From assembly GCA_947365965.1 (NCBI GenBank), contig CANAZG010000002.1:1-64000 (forward strand): a DNA stretch of 64,000 bases, written 5' to 3'. Below the pieces are notes generated by a model, which was given only the letters and a program-made list of their open reading frames with translations, had not been told where the DNA came from and ran no database searches. Both the position numbers and the translations under genes were made by a program. This DNA comes from an uncultured Clostridia bacterium (GTDB taxonomy: Bacteria; Bacillota; Clostridia; Oscillospirales; Oscillospiraceae). Position 1 is the stretch's first letter. Every line of letters starts with the position of its first letter. Shown one piece after another: positions 1 through 9,706 of the stretch.

Positions 1-811
1 CGAAGATGGGCGTGACGCCCTCCCTCTCCAGGGCCTCCATGGTCCCCCGGTCCCGGATGGTCCAGCCCACCTCGCGGACCCCGTAGAGCCGCCGCATCAG
101 CCTCAGGCTGAGGCAGGCCCGGTCCCGGTAGTTGTAGGCGATGAAGTCCGGCCGGGTGAAAACGGTGGTCAGCAGCAGGGTCAGCGCCAGACGCGCCGGC
201 AGGCCCAGACTGCCTGCCTCGCTGCCCCGGAGGAAGTTCTGGCTCAGCTGCCCCCGCAGAACCTGGGGATACCGCTCCTTCAGCCGCAGCAGCACCGCCG
301 GGTGGAAGGACTCGATGCAGTATGTACCCTGCCAGCCCTCCAGCCGGGCCATCACCGCGTCCGTGAGGGCGGCGGCGTTGCCCCGCTCCGCCTTTAATTC
401 AATGATAAGAGGCCTTCTGCCTGCAAAAACCTCCAGCACCTCCTCCAGCAGGGGGATGGTCTCCGCCGTGCCCTGGAGGGGGTAGTCTGCCAGCTCCGCC
501 GCAGTGAGCTCCTCGATGACCGCCTCCCGGCCGCAGACCCGCTTCAGGCAGCTGTCGTGGACCACGGCAAGAGAGCCGTCCTTCATCAGGTGTACGTCCA
601 GCTCCGCGCCGTAGCCCAGTTCCGCCGCCGCCTGGAAGGCGGCCATGGAGTTCTCCGGCCGGCCGGCTGTGAGGCTGTGGAGGCCCCGGTGGGCGTACCG
701 GACATGCGCCAGGGCCTCCCAGCCCGGCGCACCCCGCCGGGGCGTCAGCAGGACCAGCCACAGCAGAGCCAGGACCAGAACTGCGGCCAGTATGATGAAA
801 AACACCGTCAT
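1..811 (-). CDS. Glycerophosphodiester phosphodiesterase family protein (3' end truncated by window edge)
   Basis: Reverse-strand translation MTVFFIILAAVLVLALLWLVLLTPRRGAPGWEALAHVRYAHRGLHSLTAGRPENSMAAFQAAAELGYGAELDVHLMKDGSLAVVHD; the AHRG...PENS...E.DV....D...VVHD pattern is typical of GDPD. Not in the ORF track because it runs off the window. Confidence 0.88.
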   Translation of the reverse strand, partial: MTVFFIILAAVLVLALLWLVLLTPRRGAPGWEALAHVRYAHRGLHSLTAGRPENSMAAFQAAAELGYGAELDVHLMKDGSLAVVHDSCLKRVCGREAVIEELTAAELADYPLQGTAETIPLLEEVLEVFAGRRPLIIELKAERGNAAALTDAVMARLEGWQGTYCIESFHPAVLLRLKERYPQVLRGQLSQNFLRGSEAGSLGLPARLALTLLLTTVFTRPDFIAYNYRDRACLSLRLMRRLYGVREVGWTIRDRGTMEALEREGVTPIF

Positions 812-874
812 TTTTCGCGCATCTCCTCGATATGATTTGTAAGCCGTGAGGCGGAGGGACCGGCAAATGGCGCT

Positions 875-1501
875 CTAGGCCCGCCGCCCCTCCAGGACGC
901 CTCTGATCCAGCGGTCCAGAAAGGCCAGCTGTTCATCGGTGTGGAACCAGTGCTCTCCGCCCTCCATGACCGTCAGGCCGGCGCGGTGGGCGGCTGCAAA
1001 GGCGTCCACGGTCTGCCGGGCGGTGAGGTGGTCCCCGTCCGCGTAGAGAATTTCCGTGGGAATATCCCAGCGGACCGGATGCTCCCGCACATAGCGCAGG
1101 TACTCCCAGGACAGTGTCTCGCCGAAGTCCGTGGGGATCTCTCCCCGCGCCCGCAGTTCCTCCTCCGTCACACCAGCCCAGCCCATCATGTCCATAATCA
1201 GCCGCTCCATGTCCAGAATGGGCGATATGAACAGCGCCCGGGCCGCGCCGCAATGCCCCAAAGCGTCCATGGCAAAATACGCCCCAATGCTGTTGGCCAG
1301 GAGGAGAACCTCTCTGCCCTCCCCACTGGCCGCGTCATAGGCGGCTCTCAGCCGGTCCCCCACGACCCACGGGAAATCCACCTCATAGTCCGCACCCACC
1401 ACCGTACAGCCCGGACAGCTTTTCTGGTACTGCGCCGCCTCCAGGTGGCTCCCGCCCTTTCCGTGGATATATAGAATCGTCTTTTCCATCATGTCCCCCA
1501 T
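875..1501 (-). CDS. Alpha/beta hydrolase
   Basis: ORF MGDMMEKTILYIHGKGGSH..., ANSIGAYFA nucleophile elbow, C-terminal GGEHWFHT His. Confidence 0.8.
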   Translation of the reverse strand: MGDMMEKTILYIHGKGGSHLEAAQYQKSCPGCTVVGADYEVDFPWVVGDRLRAAYDAASGEGREVLLLANSIGAYFAMDALGHCGAARALFISPILDMERLIMDMMGWAGVTEEELRARGEIPTDFGETLSWEYLRYVREHPVRWDIPTEILYADGDHLTARQTVDAFAAAHRAGLTVMEGGEHWFHTDEQLAFLDRWIRGVLEGRRA

Positions 1502-1507
1502 TGCGCC

Positions 1508-1981
1508 CTAATGGATATTGTTCCGTCTCTTTCCCACCATGTCCAGGACGGTCATCCGCATCACCGTGGTGACGTTCATCATGTCCGTATTGAACTGGAA
1601 GTCCTCCGCGTGGTACTGCCCCATGAGGATCTTCAGGGCGGCGTACTTCTCCTCCTCCGGCAGCAGCTCGATGGTACCATGGCCGATCACGCTGGCATAG
1701 CCCATGGTGCAGCTCATCCGCTCCTCGTAGAGGATAAAATTGTGGTCACAGTCCATCTCAAAGGAGGCCCGGTTGTCCCTGGCGATCAAATCCAGCTTCT
1801 TCCCCTCCCTGGCGGCGTGGAAGTAGAGGAACACCCGGTCCCCCCGCACCTCCAGCCCGAAGTTGAGGGGCACGATGTAGGGGAAATCCCCGTCGTTGAG
1901 GGCGAGCCTGCACACATCGCACTTCCTCATGATCGCGACGATCTCATCAAAATCCGTGATCTCCCTGTCTTTTCTCCGCAC
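1508..1981 (-). CDS. Pyridoxamine 5'-phosphate oxidase / NimA-like flavin-binding protein
   Basis: 157 aa MRRKDREITDFDEIVAIMRKCDVCRLALNDGDFPYIVPLNFG..., typical split-barrel FMN-binding family pattern. Confidence 0.85.
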   Translation of the reverse strand: MRRKDREITDFDEIVAIMRKCDVCRLALNDGDFPYIVPLNFGLEVRGDRVFLYFHAAREGKKLDLIARDNRASFEMDCDHNFILYEERMSCTMGYASVIGHGTIELLPEEEKYAALKILMGQYHAEDFQFNTDMMNVTTVMRMTVLDMVGKRRNNIH

Positions 1982-2031
1982 AGCGTCCTCCTTCTCCCAC
2001 CCCCGTCCAAAGGATCAGGGCAGGATAAACA

Positions 2032-2076
2032 CATCTAAAGTTCTTTTTGATTCTTTTTCTTTCAAGAAACAGAATG
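2032..2076. repeat. Dispersed hairpin element, copy A (imperfect stem)
   Basis: ACATCTAAAGTTCTTTTTGATTCTTTTTCTTTCAAGAAACAGAATG; shared with copies C, E, G and reverse-oriented B, D, F, H. Confidence 0.8.
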
Positions 2077-2090
2077 ATGACAAACGCGCC

Positions 2091-3236
2091 TCACGCCAGC
2101 GCCCGCACCGCCGCCAGGGCGGCGTCCACGTCCGAGGCCGTGGAGTACCAACCGGGGCTGAAGCGGACCGTCCCCTGGGGGAAGGTGCCCAGGGTTTTGT
2201 GGGCCGAGGGCGCACAGTGGAGGCCGCAGCGGGTGAGAATGCCATAGTCCTGCTCCAGGCGGAAAGACACCTCCGCGTTGTCCTGATCCATAAAGTCCAG
2301 GGAGATGACCCCGGCCCGGTTCTCCAGCTCCCAGGGGCCCGCCAGACGGACCCGGGGCACATCCCGCACCCCCTCCAGAAACCGGGCCGTCAGCTCCGTC
2401 TCGTGGCACCGCAGGGCCTCCACCCCCGTCTCCAGGATGAAATCCACCGCCGCCTGGAGGCCGTAGATCCCCGGCAGGTTGGGGGTGCCGGACTCAAATC
2501 GGTCCGGCATGTAGGCGGGCTGGCGCTCCGAGTCCGAGGCGCTGCCGGTGCCGCCGGTGACAATGGGCGCGAGGGTCCGGGCAAAGTCCGGCTCCAGCAG
2601 CAGGGCTCCGATGCCGGAGGGGCCCATGAGTCCCTTGTGGCCCGGTACCGACAGGGCGGCCAGGCCCCAGCCGGTGAAGTCGATGTCCCAGTGACCGGCG
2701 GTCTGGGCCGCGTCCAGCACAAAGGGAATCCCCCTCTCCCGACAGATCCGGCCCACCGCTTGGGCGTCCTGGACCGCGCCGCTGACGTTGGAGCCGTGGG
2801 CCATCACCAGAAGCCGGGTGTTGGGCCGGAGAAGGGGGAGAATATCCGCCGGGTCCAGCCGCCCGGCGCTGTCGCAGGGGATGCGGTCAAAGCTTACCCC
2901 CTGGTCCGCCAGATCCTGGAGGGGCCGCATGACCGCGTTGTGCTCCATGGCGCTGACCAGACAGTGGTCCCCGGGCTTCAGGGCCCCCCGCAGCGCCATG
3001 TTCAGCCCCATGGTGTTCCCCGCCGTCAGCACGCAGTGGGTGGGGTCCGGATGGCGGAACAGGCGGCACAGCCCCTCCCGCAGCAGCAATGTGGTCATCC
3101 CCGCGTCCTGTGCGCTGGCGTAGACGCCCCGGTTGATGGAGGCCCCCACCTCCGTCAGATAGCGGCCCACGGCCTCCGCCACAGCCGGCGGCTTGGGGAA
3201 GGATGTGGCGGCGTTGTCCAGATAAATGGCTGGCAT
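2091..3236 (-). CDS. Class V aminotransferase / cysteine desulfurase family protein
   Basis: 381 aa MPAIYLDNAATSFPKPPAVAEAV..., SVPGHKGLMGPSGIGALL PLP-lysine region; divergent from yedE-like gene. Confidence 0.9.
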   Translation of the reverse strand: MPAIYLDNAATSFPKPPAVAEAVGRYLTEVGASINRGVYASAQDAGMTTLLLREGLCRLFRHPDPTHCVLTAGNTMGLNMALRGALKPGDHCLVSAMEHNAVMRPLQDLADQGVSFDRIPCDSAGRLDPADILPLLRPNTRLLVMAHGSNVSGAVQDAQAVGRICRERGIPFVLDAAQTAGHWDIDFTGWGLAALSVPGHKGLMGPSGIGALLLEPDFARTLAPIVTGGTGSASDSERQPAYMPDRFESGTPNLPGIYGLQAAVDFILETGVEALRCHETELTARFLEGVRDVPRVRLAGPWELENRAGVISLDFMDQDNAEVSFRLEQDYGILTRCGLHCAPSAHKTLGTFPQGTVRFSPGWYSTASDVDAALAAVRALA

Positions 3237-3561
3237 GAGATCATCTCCTATAGATTATTTCGATAGATTATCCGCTATATAGTTCAAAACAAAATATAGA
3301 GGCGCAAGGGGGAGAAAAGTGTCGGTTTTCCCGCCCTTTCCTGAAAATTCCGTCCTTTTGTATGATACCACAAAAGGGCGTCCCTGGCAATGGCCTTTTG
3401 CGGGGGGCGGGCGGCGGAAAATATGCTTGCTTTTTTGGCGCGGTTCATATATATTCCATTTATCAATACAGGAAAACCATGCGAATTTCCTGTAGATGAT
3501 CCAGCCGGGCGGCAGCCAGCCGCGCCGGAATTTTTTAGGAGTGAGAGAGGAGAAACCATCT

Positions 3562-4656
3562 ATGCAAAAAGAGAGCTTTGTGAGGCGCTACGGCCTGCTC
3601 ATCGGAACAGGGCTGGCCGTGGGCGCGGCGGCGGTGCTGCTGACATTTCTGGGCAACCCCGCCAACATGGGCTTCTGCATCGCCTGCTTCCTGCGGGACA
3701 TCGCCGGCGCCCTGAACTTCCAGCGGGCCGGCTTTGACGCCGAGGTGGGCACGGGCATCGTGCAGTACATCCGTCCCGAGGTCATCGGCCTGGTGCTGGG
3801 CTCCACCGCCATTGCCATGGCCAAGAAGGAGTTCCGGCCCAAGGGCGGGTCCTCCCCCATGATCCGGTTCATTCTGGCGGTGTTTGTGATGATCGGCGCC
3901 CTGGTGTTTCTGGGCTGCCCCCTGCGGATGGTCATCCGCATCGGCGGCGGCGACCTGAACGCCGTTGTGGGTCTGGTGGGCTTTGCCCTCGGTATCATCA
4001 TCGGCATTCTGGTCCTCAAGCGGGGCTTCAGCCTCCGCCGGGCCTATCAGCAGTCCATGGCCGAGGGCCTCATCTTCCCGGCGCTGATGCTGGCGCTGCT
4101 GGCGCTGCTGGTGCTGCGCCCCGATTTCATCATCTTCAGCGCCAAGGGCCCCGGGTCCATGGCCGCCCCGGTGCTGGTGGCCCTGGCGGTGGCTCTGGTC
4201 ATCGGCGTGCTGGCCCAGCGCTCCCGCCTGTGCATGGTGGGCGGCATCCGGGACGCGGTGATGTTCCGGGACTTCCGGCTGATCTCCGCCTTCGCGGCCA
4301 TCATCGTGGCGGTGCTGGTGGGCAATCTGCTCCTGGGCAGCTTCAAGCCGGGCTTTGCTGAGCAGCCCATCGCCCACTCCGAGACCCTGTGGAACCTGCT
4401 GGGCATGGTTCTGGTGGGCTGGGGCTCCGTGCTGCTGGGCGGCTGCCCCCTGCGCCAGCTGATCCTGGCCGGCGAGGGCAACACCGACTCCGCTGTCACG
4501 GTCACCGGGTTCATCGTGGGCGCGGCTGTGTCCCACAACTTCGGTCTGGCCTCCTCCGCCACCGGCATCGGCACGGGCCCTGTGGCCGTCGCCGTGGCCA
4601 TCGGTTTTGTGGTGATGGCGGTCATCTCTGTGATGAACATGCAGAAACTGAACTGA
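3562..4656 (+). CDS. yedE: YedE-family putative selenium transporter
   Basis: MQKESFVRRYGLLIGTG...NMGFCIACFLRDIAGAL...GCPLRMVIRIGGGDLNA...GGCPLRQLILAGEGNTDS; polytopic YeeE/YedE with GCPLR motifs; RBS-like GGAG upstream. Confidence 0.9.
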   Translation: MQKESFVRRYGLLIGTGLAVGAAAVLLTFLGNPANMGFCIACFLRDIAGALNFQRAGFDAEVGTGIVQYIRPEVIGLVLGSTAIAMAKKEFRPKGGSSPMIRFILAVFVMIGALVFLGCPLRMVIRIGGGDLNAVVGLVGFALGIIIGILVLKRGFSLRRAYQQSMAEGLIFPALMLALLALLVLRPDFIIFSAKGPGSMAAPVLVALAVALVIGVLAQRSRLCMVGGIRDAVMFRDFRLISAFAAIIVAVLVGNLLLGSFKPGFAEQPIAHSETLWNLLGMVLVGWGSVLLGGCPLRQLILAGEGNTDSAVTVTGFIVGAAVSHNFGLASSATGIGTGPVAVAVAIGFVVMAVISVMNMQKLN

Positions 4657-4695
4657 GTTTCATCTGATATCTGAAAAATAAAGGAGAGTTGCTCT

Positions 4696-4899
4696 ATGGT
4701 AGACGCGCGCGGATATTCCTGCCCCACCCCTGTGGTGATGGTGCAGAAGGCGGTTAAGGAAAGCAGCCCCAAGCGGCTGGAGGTAGCGGTGGACAACCAG
4801 TGTTCCGTGGAGAACGTGACCCGCTTTGCCCAGAACGCCGGGTACAAGGTGACGGTGTCCGACTTTGAGGGCGACTTCAAGCTGACCCTGACCAAGTAA
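4696..4899 (+). CDS. TusA/SirA-like sulfurtransferase domain protein (YedF-type, selenium-associated)
   Basis: 67 aa MVDARGYSCPTPVVMVQKAV, TusA CPxP motif, immediately downstream of yedE. Confidence 0.88.
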   Translation: MVDARGYSCPTPVVMVQKAVKESSPKRLEVAVDNQCSVENVTRFAQNAGYKVTVSDFEGDFKLTLTK

Positions 4900-5147
4900 T
4901 GTCGGAACAGTACGTGGCCACCTTCCACACCCATCTGGCGGCCCTGCGCAGCTGCAACGCCCTGAAAAAGCAGGGTATCGCCGGCGCACGGCTGGCCCCG
5001 GTGCCCCGGCGGCTCAGCTCCTCCTGCGGCACCTGCGCCTTCTACGAGGGGGCGGAGCCCATGCTCTCCTGTATGGACAGCGATGTGGAGGCGGTCTACC
5101 GCCGGACTGGGGAGGAGTTCGTCCTGGTCCATAAAGGCGAGGAGTAA
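4899..5147 (+). CDS. DUF3343-family protein
   Basis: 82 aa MSEQYVATFHTHLAALRSCNALKKQGIAGARLAPVPRRLSSSCGTCAFY; start overlaps preceding stop (TAATG); recurrent partner of yedE/yedF. Confidence 0.82.
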   Translation: MSEQYVATFHTHLAALRSCNALKKQGIAGARLAPVPRRLSSSCGTCAFYEGAEPMLSCMDSDVEAVYRRTGEEFVLVHKGEE

Positions 5148-5152
5148 ACAGT

Positions 5153-5188
5153 AAGCCCAGGGGGCCGCTGTGCGGTCCCCTGGGCTTC
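5153..5188 (+). terminator. Stem-loop AAGCCCAGGGG...CCCCTGGGCTT downstream of the yedE operon
   Basis: Near-perfect inverted repeat a few nt after the DUF3343 stop codon. Confidence 0.6.
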
Positions 5189-5198
5189 AGTGTGTCAA

Positions 5199-5233
5199 AA
5201 AGCCATGAAAGCATCGCTTTCATGGCTTTTTCG
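5199..5233 (+). terminator. Second stem-loop AGCCATGAAAGC-atc-GCTTTCATGGCTTTTT
   Basis: 12-bp stem followed by T-run; classic intrinsic terminator shape between convergent yedE operon and ftsH. Confidence 0.75.
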
Positions 5234-5310
5234 ATTTTTTGGCCATATTTCCGGACGCCGCCCCCTCAGCGGGCAGTACCTGCCCGCCCCGGGCGGTGCG
5301 TGGAGGGAGC

Positions 5311-7155
5311 CTACTCCTCCGCCTTCACCTTGGCAAAGCCCATCACGGCGGCGAAGTCCTCTCCGGACATGGTCTCATGCTCCAGCAGGTAGGCCGCCAC
5401 GGCCTCCATCTGCTGCCGGTGCTGCTCCAGCACCTGCTGGCAGCGGCGGTAGCCCGCGTCGATGATGGCCTTTACCTCCCCGTCGATCTGGGCGGCCACC
5501 TCCTCGGAGTAGCTCTTGGCCTGGGCCATGCTCCGGCCGATGAACACCTCGTCGTGGCCGGAGTCAAAGCTCACCGCCCCCAGCTTCTCGCTCATGCCGT
5601 AGGAGGTCACCATCTTCCGGGCCATGGCCGTGGCCCGCTGGATGTCGTTGGACGCGCCGGTGGAGATGTCGTCCAGAAACAGGCTCTCCGCCACCCGGCC
5701 GCCCAGCAGGGCCGCGATCTCCTCCTCCATGTACCGTTTGGAGTAGTACCCCCGGTCCTCCCCGGGCAGGGAGATGGTCATGCCCCCCGCCTGGCCTCTG
5801 GGCACAATGGTCACCTGATGGACCGGGTCCACGCTGGCCAGACAGTGGTGCATCACCGCATGACCCGCCTCGTGGTAGGCCGTGAGCCGCCGCTCGTGGG
5901 GCGGCACCACCCGGCTCTTCTTCTCCGGTCCGGCGATGACCTTGATAATGGCCTCCTGGAGAGCGTCCATGGTGATGAACTTCTGCCCCTTCCGGGCGGA
6001 GAGCAGCGCGCCCTCGTTGATGACGTTCTCCAGATCCGCCCCCGTGAAGCCGGCGGTGGACTGGGCCAGCACCTTCAGATCCACGTCCTCCGCCAGGGGC
6101 TTGTTCCGGGCGTGGACCGCCAGGACCTCCTCCCGGCCCTTGCTGTCCGGCCGGCCCACGAACACCTGCCGGTCAAACCGGCCGGGGCGCAGCAGGGCCG
6201 GGTCCAGGATGTCCGCCCGGTTGGTGGCCGCCAGGACCACCACGCCCTCGTTGCTGGAGAAGCCGTCCATCTCCACCAGCAGCTGGTTGAGGGTCTGCTC
6301 CCGCTCGTCGTGGCCGCCTCCCAGGCCCGCGCCTCTCTGGCGGCCCACGGCGTCGATCTCGTCGATGAACACCACCGACGGGGCTACCTTCTTGGCCTCG
6401 TCAAAGAGGTCCCGCACCCGGCTGGCGCCCACGCCCACGTACAGCTCCACAAAGTCGGAGCCGGAGATGGAGAGAAACTGCACCCCCGCCTCCCCGGCCA
6501 CAGCCTTGGCCAGCAGGGTCTTGCCGGTGCCCGGAGGGCCCACCAGCAGCACGCCCTTGGGGATCCGGGCCCCCAGGTCCAGATACTTCTTGGGCTCCTG
6601 GAGGAAGCTGACGATCTCCCGCAGCTCCTCCTTCTCCTCCTCCGCCCCGGCCACGTCGGTGAAGCTGACCTTCTCCTTGCTCTCGGAGCCGAAGCGGATG
6701 CGGGCCTTGCCGAACCGCCTGCCCTGGTCCATGCCGCCGCCACCCTGGGCCCTGGCCATCATGTACTGCCAGACCAGGAAGATGATCCCGATGAGGGCCA
6801 CATACATCAGCGCCTCCATCCACCAGGGCGGGGTGTAGACAGGGGCGTGATCGTAGTCGGAGAGGATGCCCACGCGCTTCTGCTCCTGAATGAGGGACCC
6901 CAGCCGGGACCAGAACAGGTCCGTGCTCCCCAGCTGGTTGTGGACCGTGGACCCGTCCGTCAGGTTGAGGTACAGGTCATTTCCGTCCCGGATGGAGAAG
7001 CTGATTACCTTCCCATCCTCAAACAGGGTCTCCACCTGGGCAAAGGTGACGGCGGGTACGCCCATGGAGCCGTAGAAAACGTAGTACGCGCCCAGCAGCA
7101 ACAGGATCGCCGCGAAGTACAGCCCCATTCCGGGGCGCTTGGTATGATTGGTCAA
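5311..7155 (-). CDS. ftsH: ATP-dependent zinc metalloprotease FtsH
   Basis: 614 aa; [36 protein letters not shown], and HEAGHAV zinc site. Confidence 0.97.
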   Translation of the reverse strand: MTNHTKRPGMGLYFAAILLLLGAYYVFYGSMGVPAVTFAQVETLFEDGKVISFSIRDGNDLYLNLTDGSTVHNQLGSTDLFWSRLGSLIQEQKRVGILSDYDHAPVYTPPWWMEALMYVALIGIIFLVWQYMMARAQGGGGMDQGRRFGKARIRFGSESKEKVSFTDVAGAEEEKEELREIVSFLQEPKKYLDLGARIPKGVLLVGPPGTGKTLLAKAVAGEAGVQFLSISGSDFVELYVGVGASRVRDLFDEAKKVAPSVVFIDEIDAVGRQRGAGLGGGHDEREQTLNQLLVEMDGFSSNEGVVVLAATNRADILDPALLRPGRFDRQVFVGRPDSKGREEVLAVHARNKPLAEDVDLKVLAQSTAGFTGADLENVINEGALLSARKGQKFITMDALQEAIIKVIAGPEKKSRVVPPHERRLTAYHEAGHAVMHHCLASVDPVHQVTIVPRGQAGGMTISLPGEDRGYYSKRYMEEEIAALLGGRVAESLFLDDISTGASNDIQRATAMARKMVTSYGMSEKLGAVSFDSGHDEVFIGRSMAQAKSYSEEVAAQIDGEVKAIIDAGYRRCQQVLEQHRQQMEAVAAYLLEHETMSGEDFAAVMGFAKVKAEE

Positions 7156-7184
7156 ACAGCTTCACTCCTTTTGTGGTGATGTTT

Positions 7185-7736
7185 TCACTGGCCCCCGTAG
7201 ACCTCCGGCTTTAATACGCCGATGTAGGGCAGATTTCTGTATTTCTGGCAGTAGTCCAGGCCGTAGCCCACCACGAACTCGTCCGGCACCGTGAAGCCCA
7301 CATAGTCTGCGGTGATGGCCTTGGTCCGCCGGCTGGGCTTGTCCAGCAGGGTGCAGATGGACACCGACGCGGCCCCCTTGGTCAGAAAGTACTGCTTGAG
7401 GAAGAACAGGGTGTTGCCGGAGTCCAGGATGTCCTCGATCACCACCAGATTCCGGCCGGTGATGTCCTGCTGGATGTCGTGGGTGATCTGCACGGCCCCG
7501 GAGGAGGTGGTGGCGTTGCCGTAGGAGGAGACGGCGATGAACTCCACGTCAGAGCGCACCTGACAGGCCCGCACGATGTCCGCCATGAAGATGAACGCCC
7601 CCCGGAGCACGCTGACGAACAGCGGCTCCTTGTCCCTGAGGTCCTCGTACATCTCCATGCCCATGGATTCGATGCGGGCGGCGATCTGCTTTTCTGTGTA
7701 CAGCACCTTCAAAATGTCCTGATCCATCATGCCCAT
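7185..7736 (-). CDS. hpt: Hypoxanthine phosphoribosyltransferase
   Basis: MGMMDQDILKVLYTEKQIAARI...NLVVIEDILDSGNTLFFLKQY PRPP motif; adjacent to ftsH/tilS. Confidence 0.94.
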   Translation of the reverse strand: MGMMDQDILKVLYTEKQIAARIESMGMEMYEDLRDKEPLFVSVLRGAFIFMADIVRACQVRSDVEFIAVSSYGNATTSSGAVQITHDIQQDITGRNLVVIEDILDSGNTLFFLKQYFLTKGAASVSICTLLDKPSRRTKAITADYVGFTVPDEFVVGYGLDYCQKYRNLPYIGVLKPEVYGGQ

Positions 7737-7814
7737 GTCGTTTTCTCCTTCTCTATATTTATCCAACATTTTCAGCAGTCATTCTCTTTCTCTGAAACGA
7801 ACGAAAAGAAATCT

Positions 7815-8285
7815 CTATCGCGTCTTTCCCTTGGCGGCGAAGCGGACGGCCGAGACGAGAAAGCCAATCACCGGGAGCAGGGCTGCGGCCATAAAGACCG
7901 CCGAAAAATGCTCCGGCAGGGGCTGGCACAGGGCCATGGACCCGCCGATCCAGGCAAATCCCCCCAGCACCGCCAGCTTGACCCCTGCCAGCCATGCCGG
8001 GGCCGAGGGCGGCAGCTCCCCCCGCTCCACCCCGGGGCGGACGGCGGCGCAGGCCGTGGTCAGCAGCAGGTAAAGTATTACGCTGAACACCGGCAGCAGG
8101 AACAGCTCCCACTTGCCAGTCCAACGGTCGATCTCCCCCGCGCCGCTGTAGTGGCCGGGGATCTGGTCCGGGATCCACTCCCAGAGGAGAACAGGGCACA
8201 GAAATCCCGCCCCCAGCATCGCCAGGCACAGCCCCTCCAGGGCCCGCCGGAGGGGGGTCATGCCCCGCCATAGACTGCGCTTCAC
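7815..8285 (-). CDS. DUF1648-like small membrane protein
   Basis: 156 aa with IPGHYSGAGEIDRWTGKWELFLLPVFSVILYLLL and several TM-like segments. Confidence 0.7.
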   Translation of the reverse strand: MKRSLWRGMTPLRRALEGLCLAMLGAGFLCPVLLWEWIPDQIPGHYSGAGEIDRWTGKWELFLLPVFSVILYLLLTTACAAVRPGVERGELPPSAPAWLAGVKLAVLGGFAWIGGSMALCQPLPEHFSAVFMAAALLPVIGFLVSAVRFAAKGKTR

Positions 8286-9613
8286 AGCGTCCCTCCTATC
8301 TGATTATTCTCTGCCCGGCGCTCCTCCAGCCTCACCACCAGACAGATCTCCCCGGGCCTGGGGCGGAGGGTCCAGTCCGTGGCCACGCCGAATACCGCCG
8401 CCGGTCTCCCGTCCACATACAGCGCGGGGTGCTCCCAGCGATCCTGGATGGGGATCCGGCGGTCCGTGAAGAGCCGCTTGATGGTCCGCGCACCGTTCTC
8501 CACCGCCAGACTTCCCTGACCACTCCAGAGGGCGATGGTCAGGGGCGCGGAGCAGCCCCCCAGCGCTACAGTCTGACCGTCCTCCTGGACAGGCTCTCCG
8601 CTCAGATACACCTGCACCAGCCATCTCCACCAGACCTGGGTCCCCTCTGTCAGGAGCAGGGGGAGAGGAGGATCGGGTTCCCGGCGGAGGGTCAGCTTCG
8701 TCCCTGTCCGGTAGGCGCACAGACGGCCTGGCAGATCCAGGTAGCCGCCGGTTCCCAGCCCCAGCACCTGCTCCACGCTGCGCCGGTCCAGATCCCCCTG
8801 GAGGGACCGGGCCATCTCCCGCACGGTCCGGCGGGCCATGGACTGGTCCAGCTTTTTCAGCTCCCGGAGAGAGATCTCCGCCCGGTCCCCCTTGAAGGTA
8901 AACAGAGAGGCGTCCACCGCGCCCCGGAAGTGCTGGTCGTCCTCCCGGAGGAGGTCCGCCGCGGCGGCCATGCGCCCGGTACACCCGGGGGAGATCTCCT
9001 CCAGCAGGGGAAACACCTCCAGCCGCAGACGGTTGCGGGTGAAGCGGGTGTCGGCGTTGGTCTCGTCCTCCATATAGGGGATCTGATGCCGGCGCACATA
9101 GCCGTCTATGTCCGCCCGGCTTGTCTCCAGCAGAGGCCGCACGATCCGCCCCCGCACCGGCGGGATGCCCCCCAGCCCCCGGAGGCCGGAGCCCCGCAGC
9201 AGGTGGAGCAGCAGGGTCTCCGCGTTGTCCTCCCGGTGGTGGGCCGTGGCGATGTGCGCCGCCCCCACCCGGTCCGCCGTCTCCTCCAGGAAGCGGTAGC
9301 GCAGCTGCCGGGCCCCGTCCTCCAGGGACGTGCCCAGCTCCCTGGCATAGGCCGCCGCGTCTCCGCCGCCGCAGGTCAGGGGGATGCCCTTTGCCCCGCA
9401 CCAGCCTATGACAAAGCCCTGGTCCCGGTCCGCCGTGGGGCGAAGATGGTGGTTGAAGTGGGCGGCGTGGACCCGGAAGTCCCCCTTCTTCCCCATCTCC
9501 CACAGCAGATGGAGCAGGGCCATGGAGTCCCGTCCCCCGGACACCGCGCAGAGAATCAGCCCGCCTGCGGGCAGCATGTCCCACTTTTTCGTGAATGTTT
9601 GGATATTAATCAT
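8282..9613 (-). CDS. tilS: tRNA(Ile)-lysidine synthase
   Basis: MINIQTFTKKWDMLPAGGLILCAVSGGRDSMALLHLL (SGGRDS PP-loop), HHREDNAETLLLHLLRGSGLRGLGGI; ATG at 9613 preferred over upstream extension into the repeat. Confidence 0.94.
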   Translation of the reverse strand: MINIQTFTKKWDMLPAGGLILCAVSGGRDSMALLHLLWEMGKKGDFRVHAAHFNHHLRPTADRDQGFVIGWCGAKGIPLTCGGGDAAAYARELGTSLEDGARQLRYRFLEETADRVGAAHIATAHHREDNAETLLLHLLRGSGLRGLGGIPPVRGRIVRPLLETSRADIDGYVRRHQIPYMEDETNADTRFTRNRLRLEVFPLLEEISPGCTGRMAAAADLLREDDQHFRGAVDASLFTFKGDRAEISLRELKKLDQSMARRTVREMARSLQGDLDRRSVEQVLGLGTGGYLDLPGRLCAYRTGTKLTLRREPDPPLPLLLTEGTQVWWRWLVQVYLSGEPVQEDGQTVALGGCSAPLTIALWSGQGSLAVENGARTIKRLFTDRRIPIQDRWEHPALYVDGRPAAVFGVATDWTLRPRPGEICLVVRLEERRAENNQIGGTL

Positions 9614-9630
9614 AACGTCTGGATCCTTGT

Positions 9631-9687
9631 CTCTTCTTTTCTTTTGTGAACAAAAGAAAAGAAGCAAAAGAAAAAACTTCAGAGGTG
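9631..9687. repeat. Dispersed hairpin element, copy B (inverted orientation)
   Basis: CTCTTCTTTTCTTTTGTGAACAAAAGAAAAGAAG + CAAAAGAAAAAACTTCAGAGGTG. Confidence 0.8.
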
Positions 9688-9706
9688 CGCGCTGTGACTG
9701 CGGGCG

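Noticed and set aside
5239-7179. 646-aa plus-strand ORF
   Set aside because: Antisense to ftsH; composition (His/Gly/Val/Gln-rich) is typical of high-GC shadow ORFs.
7780-7812. Possible further copy of the hairpin element (CATTCTCTTTCTCTGAAACGAACGAAAAGAAATCTC)
   Set aside because: Only weak similarity and no clean stem; may be a decayed copy but not supportable.
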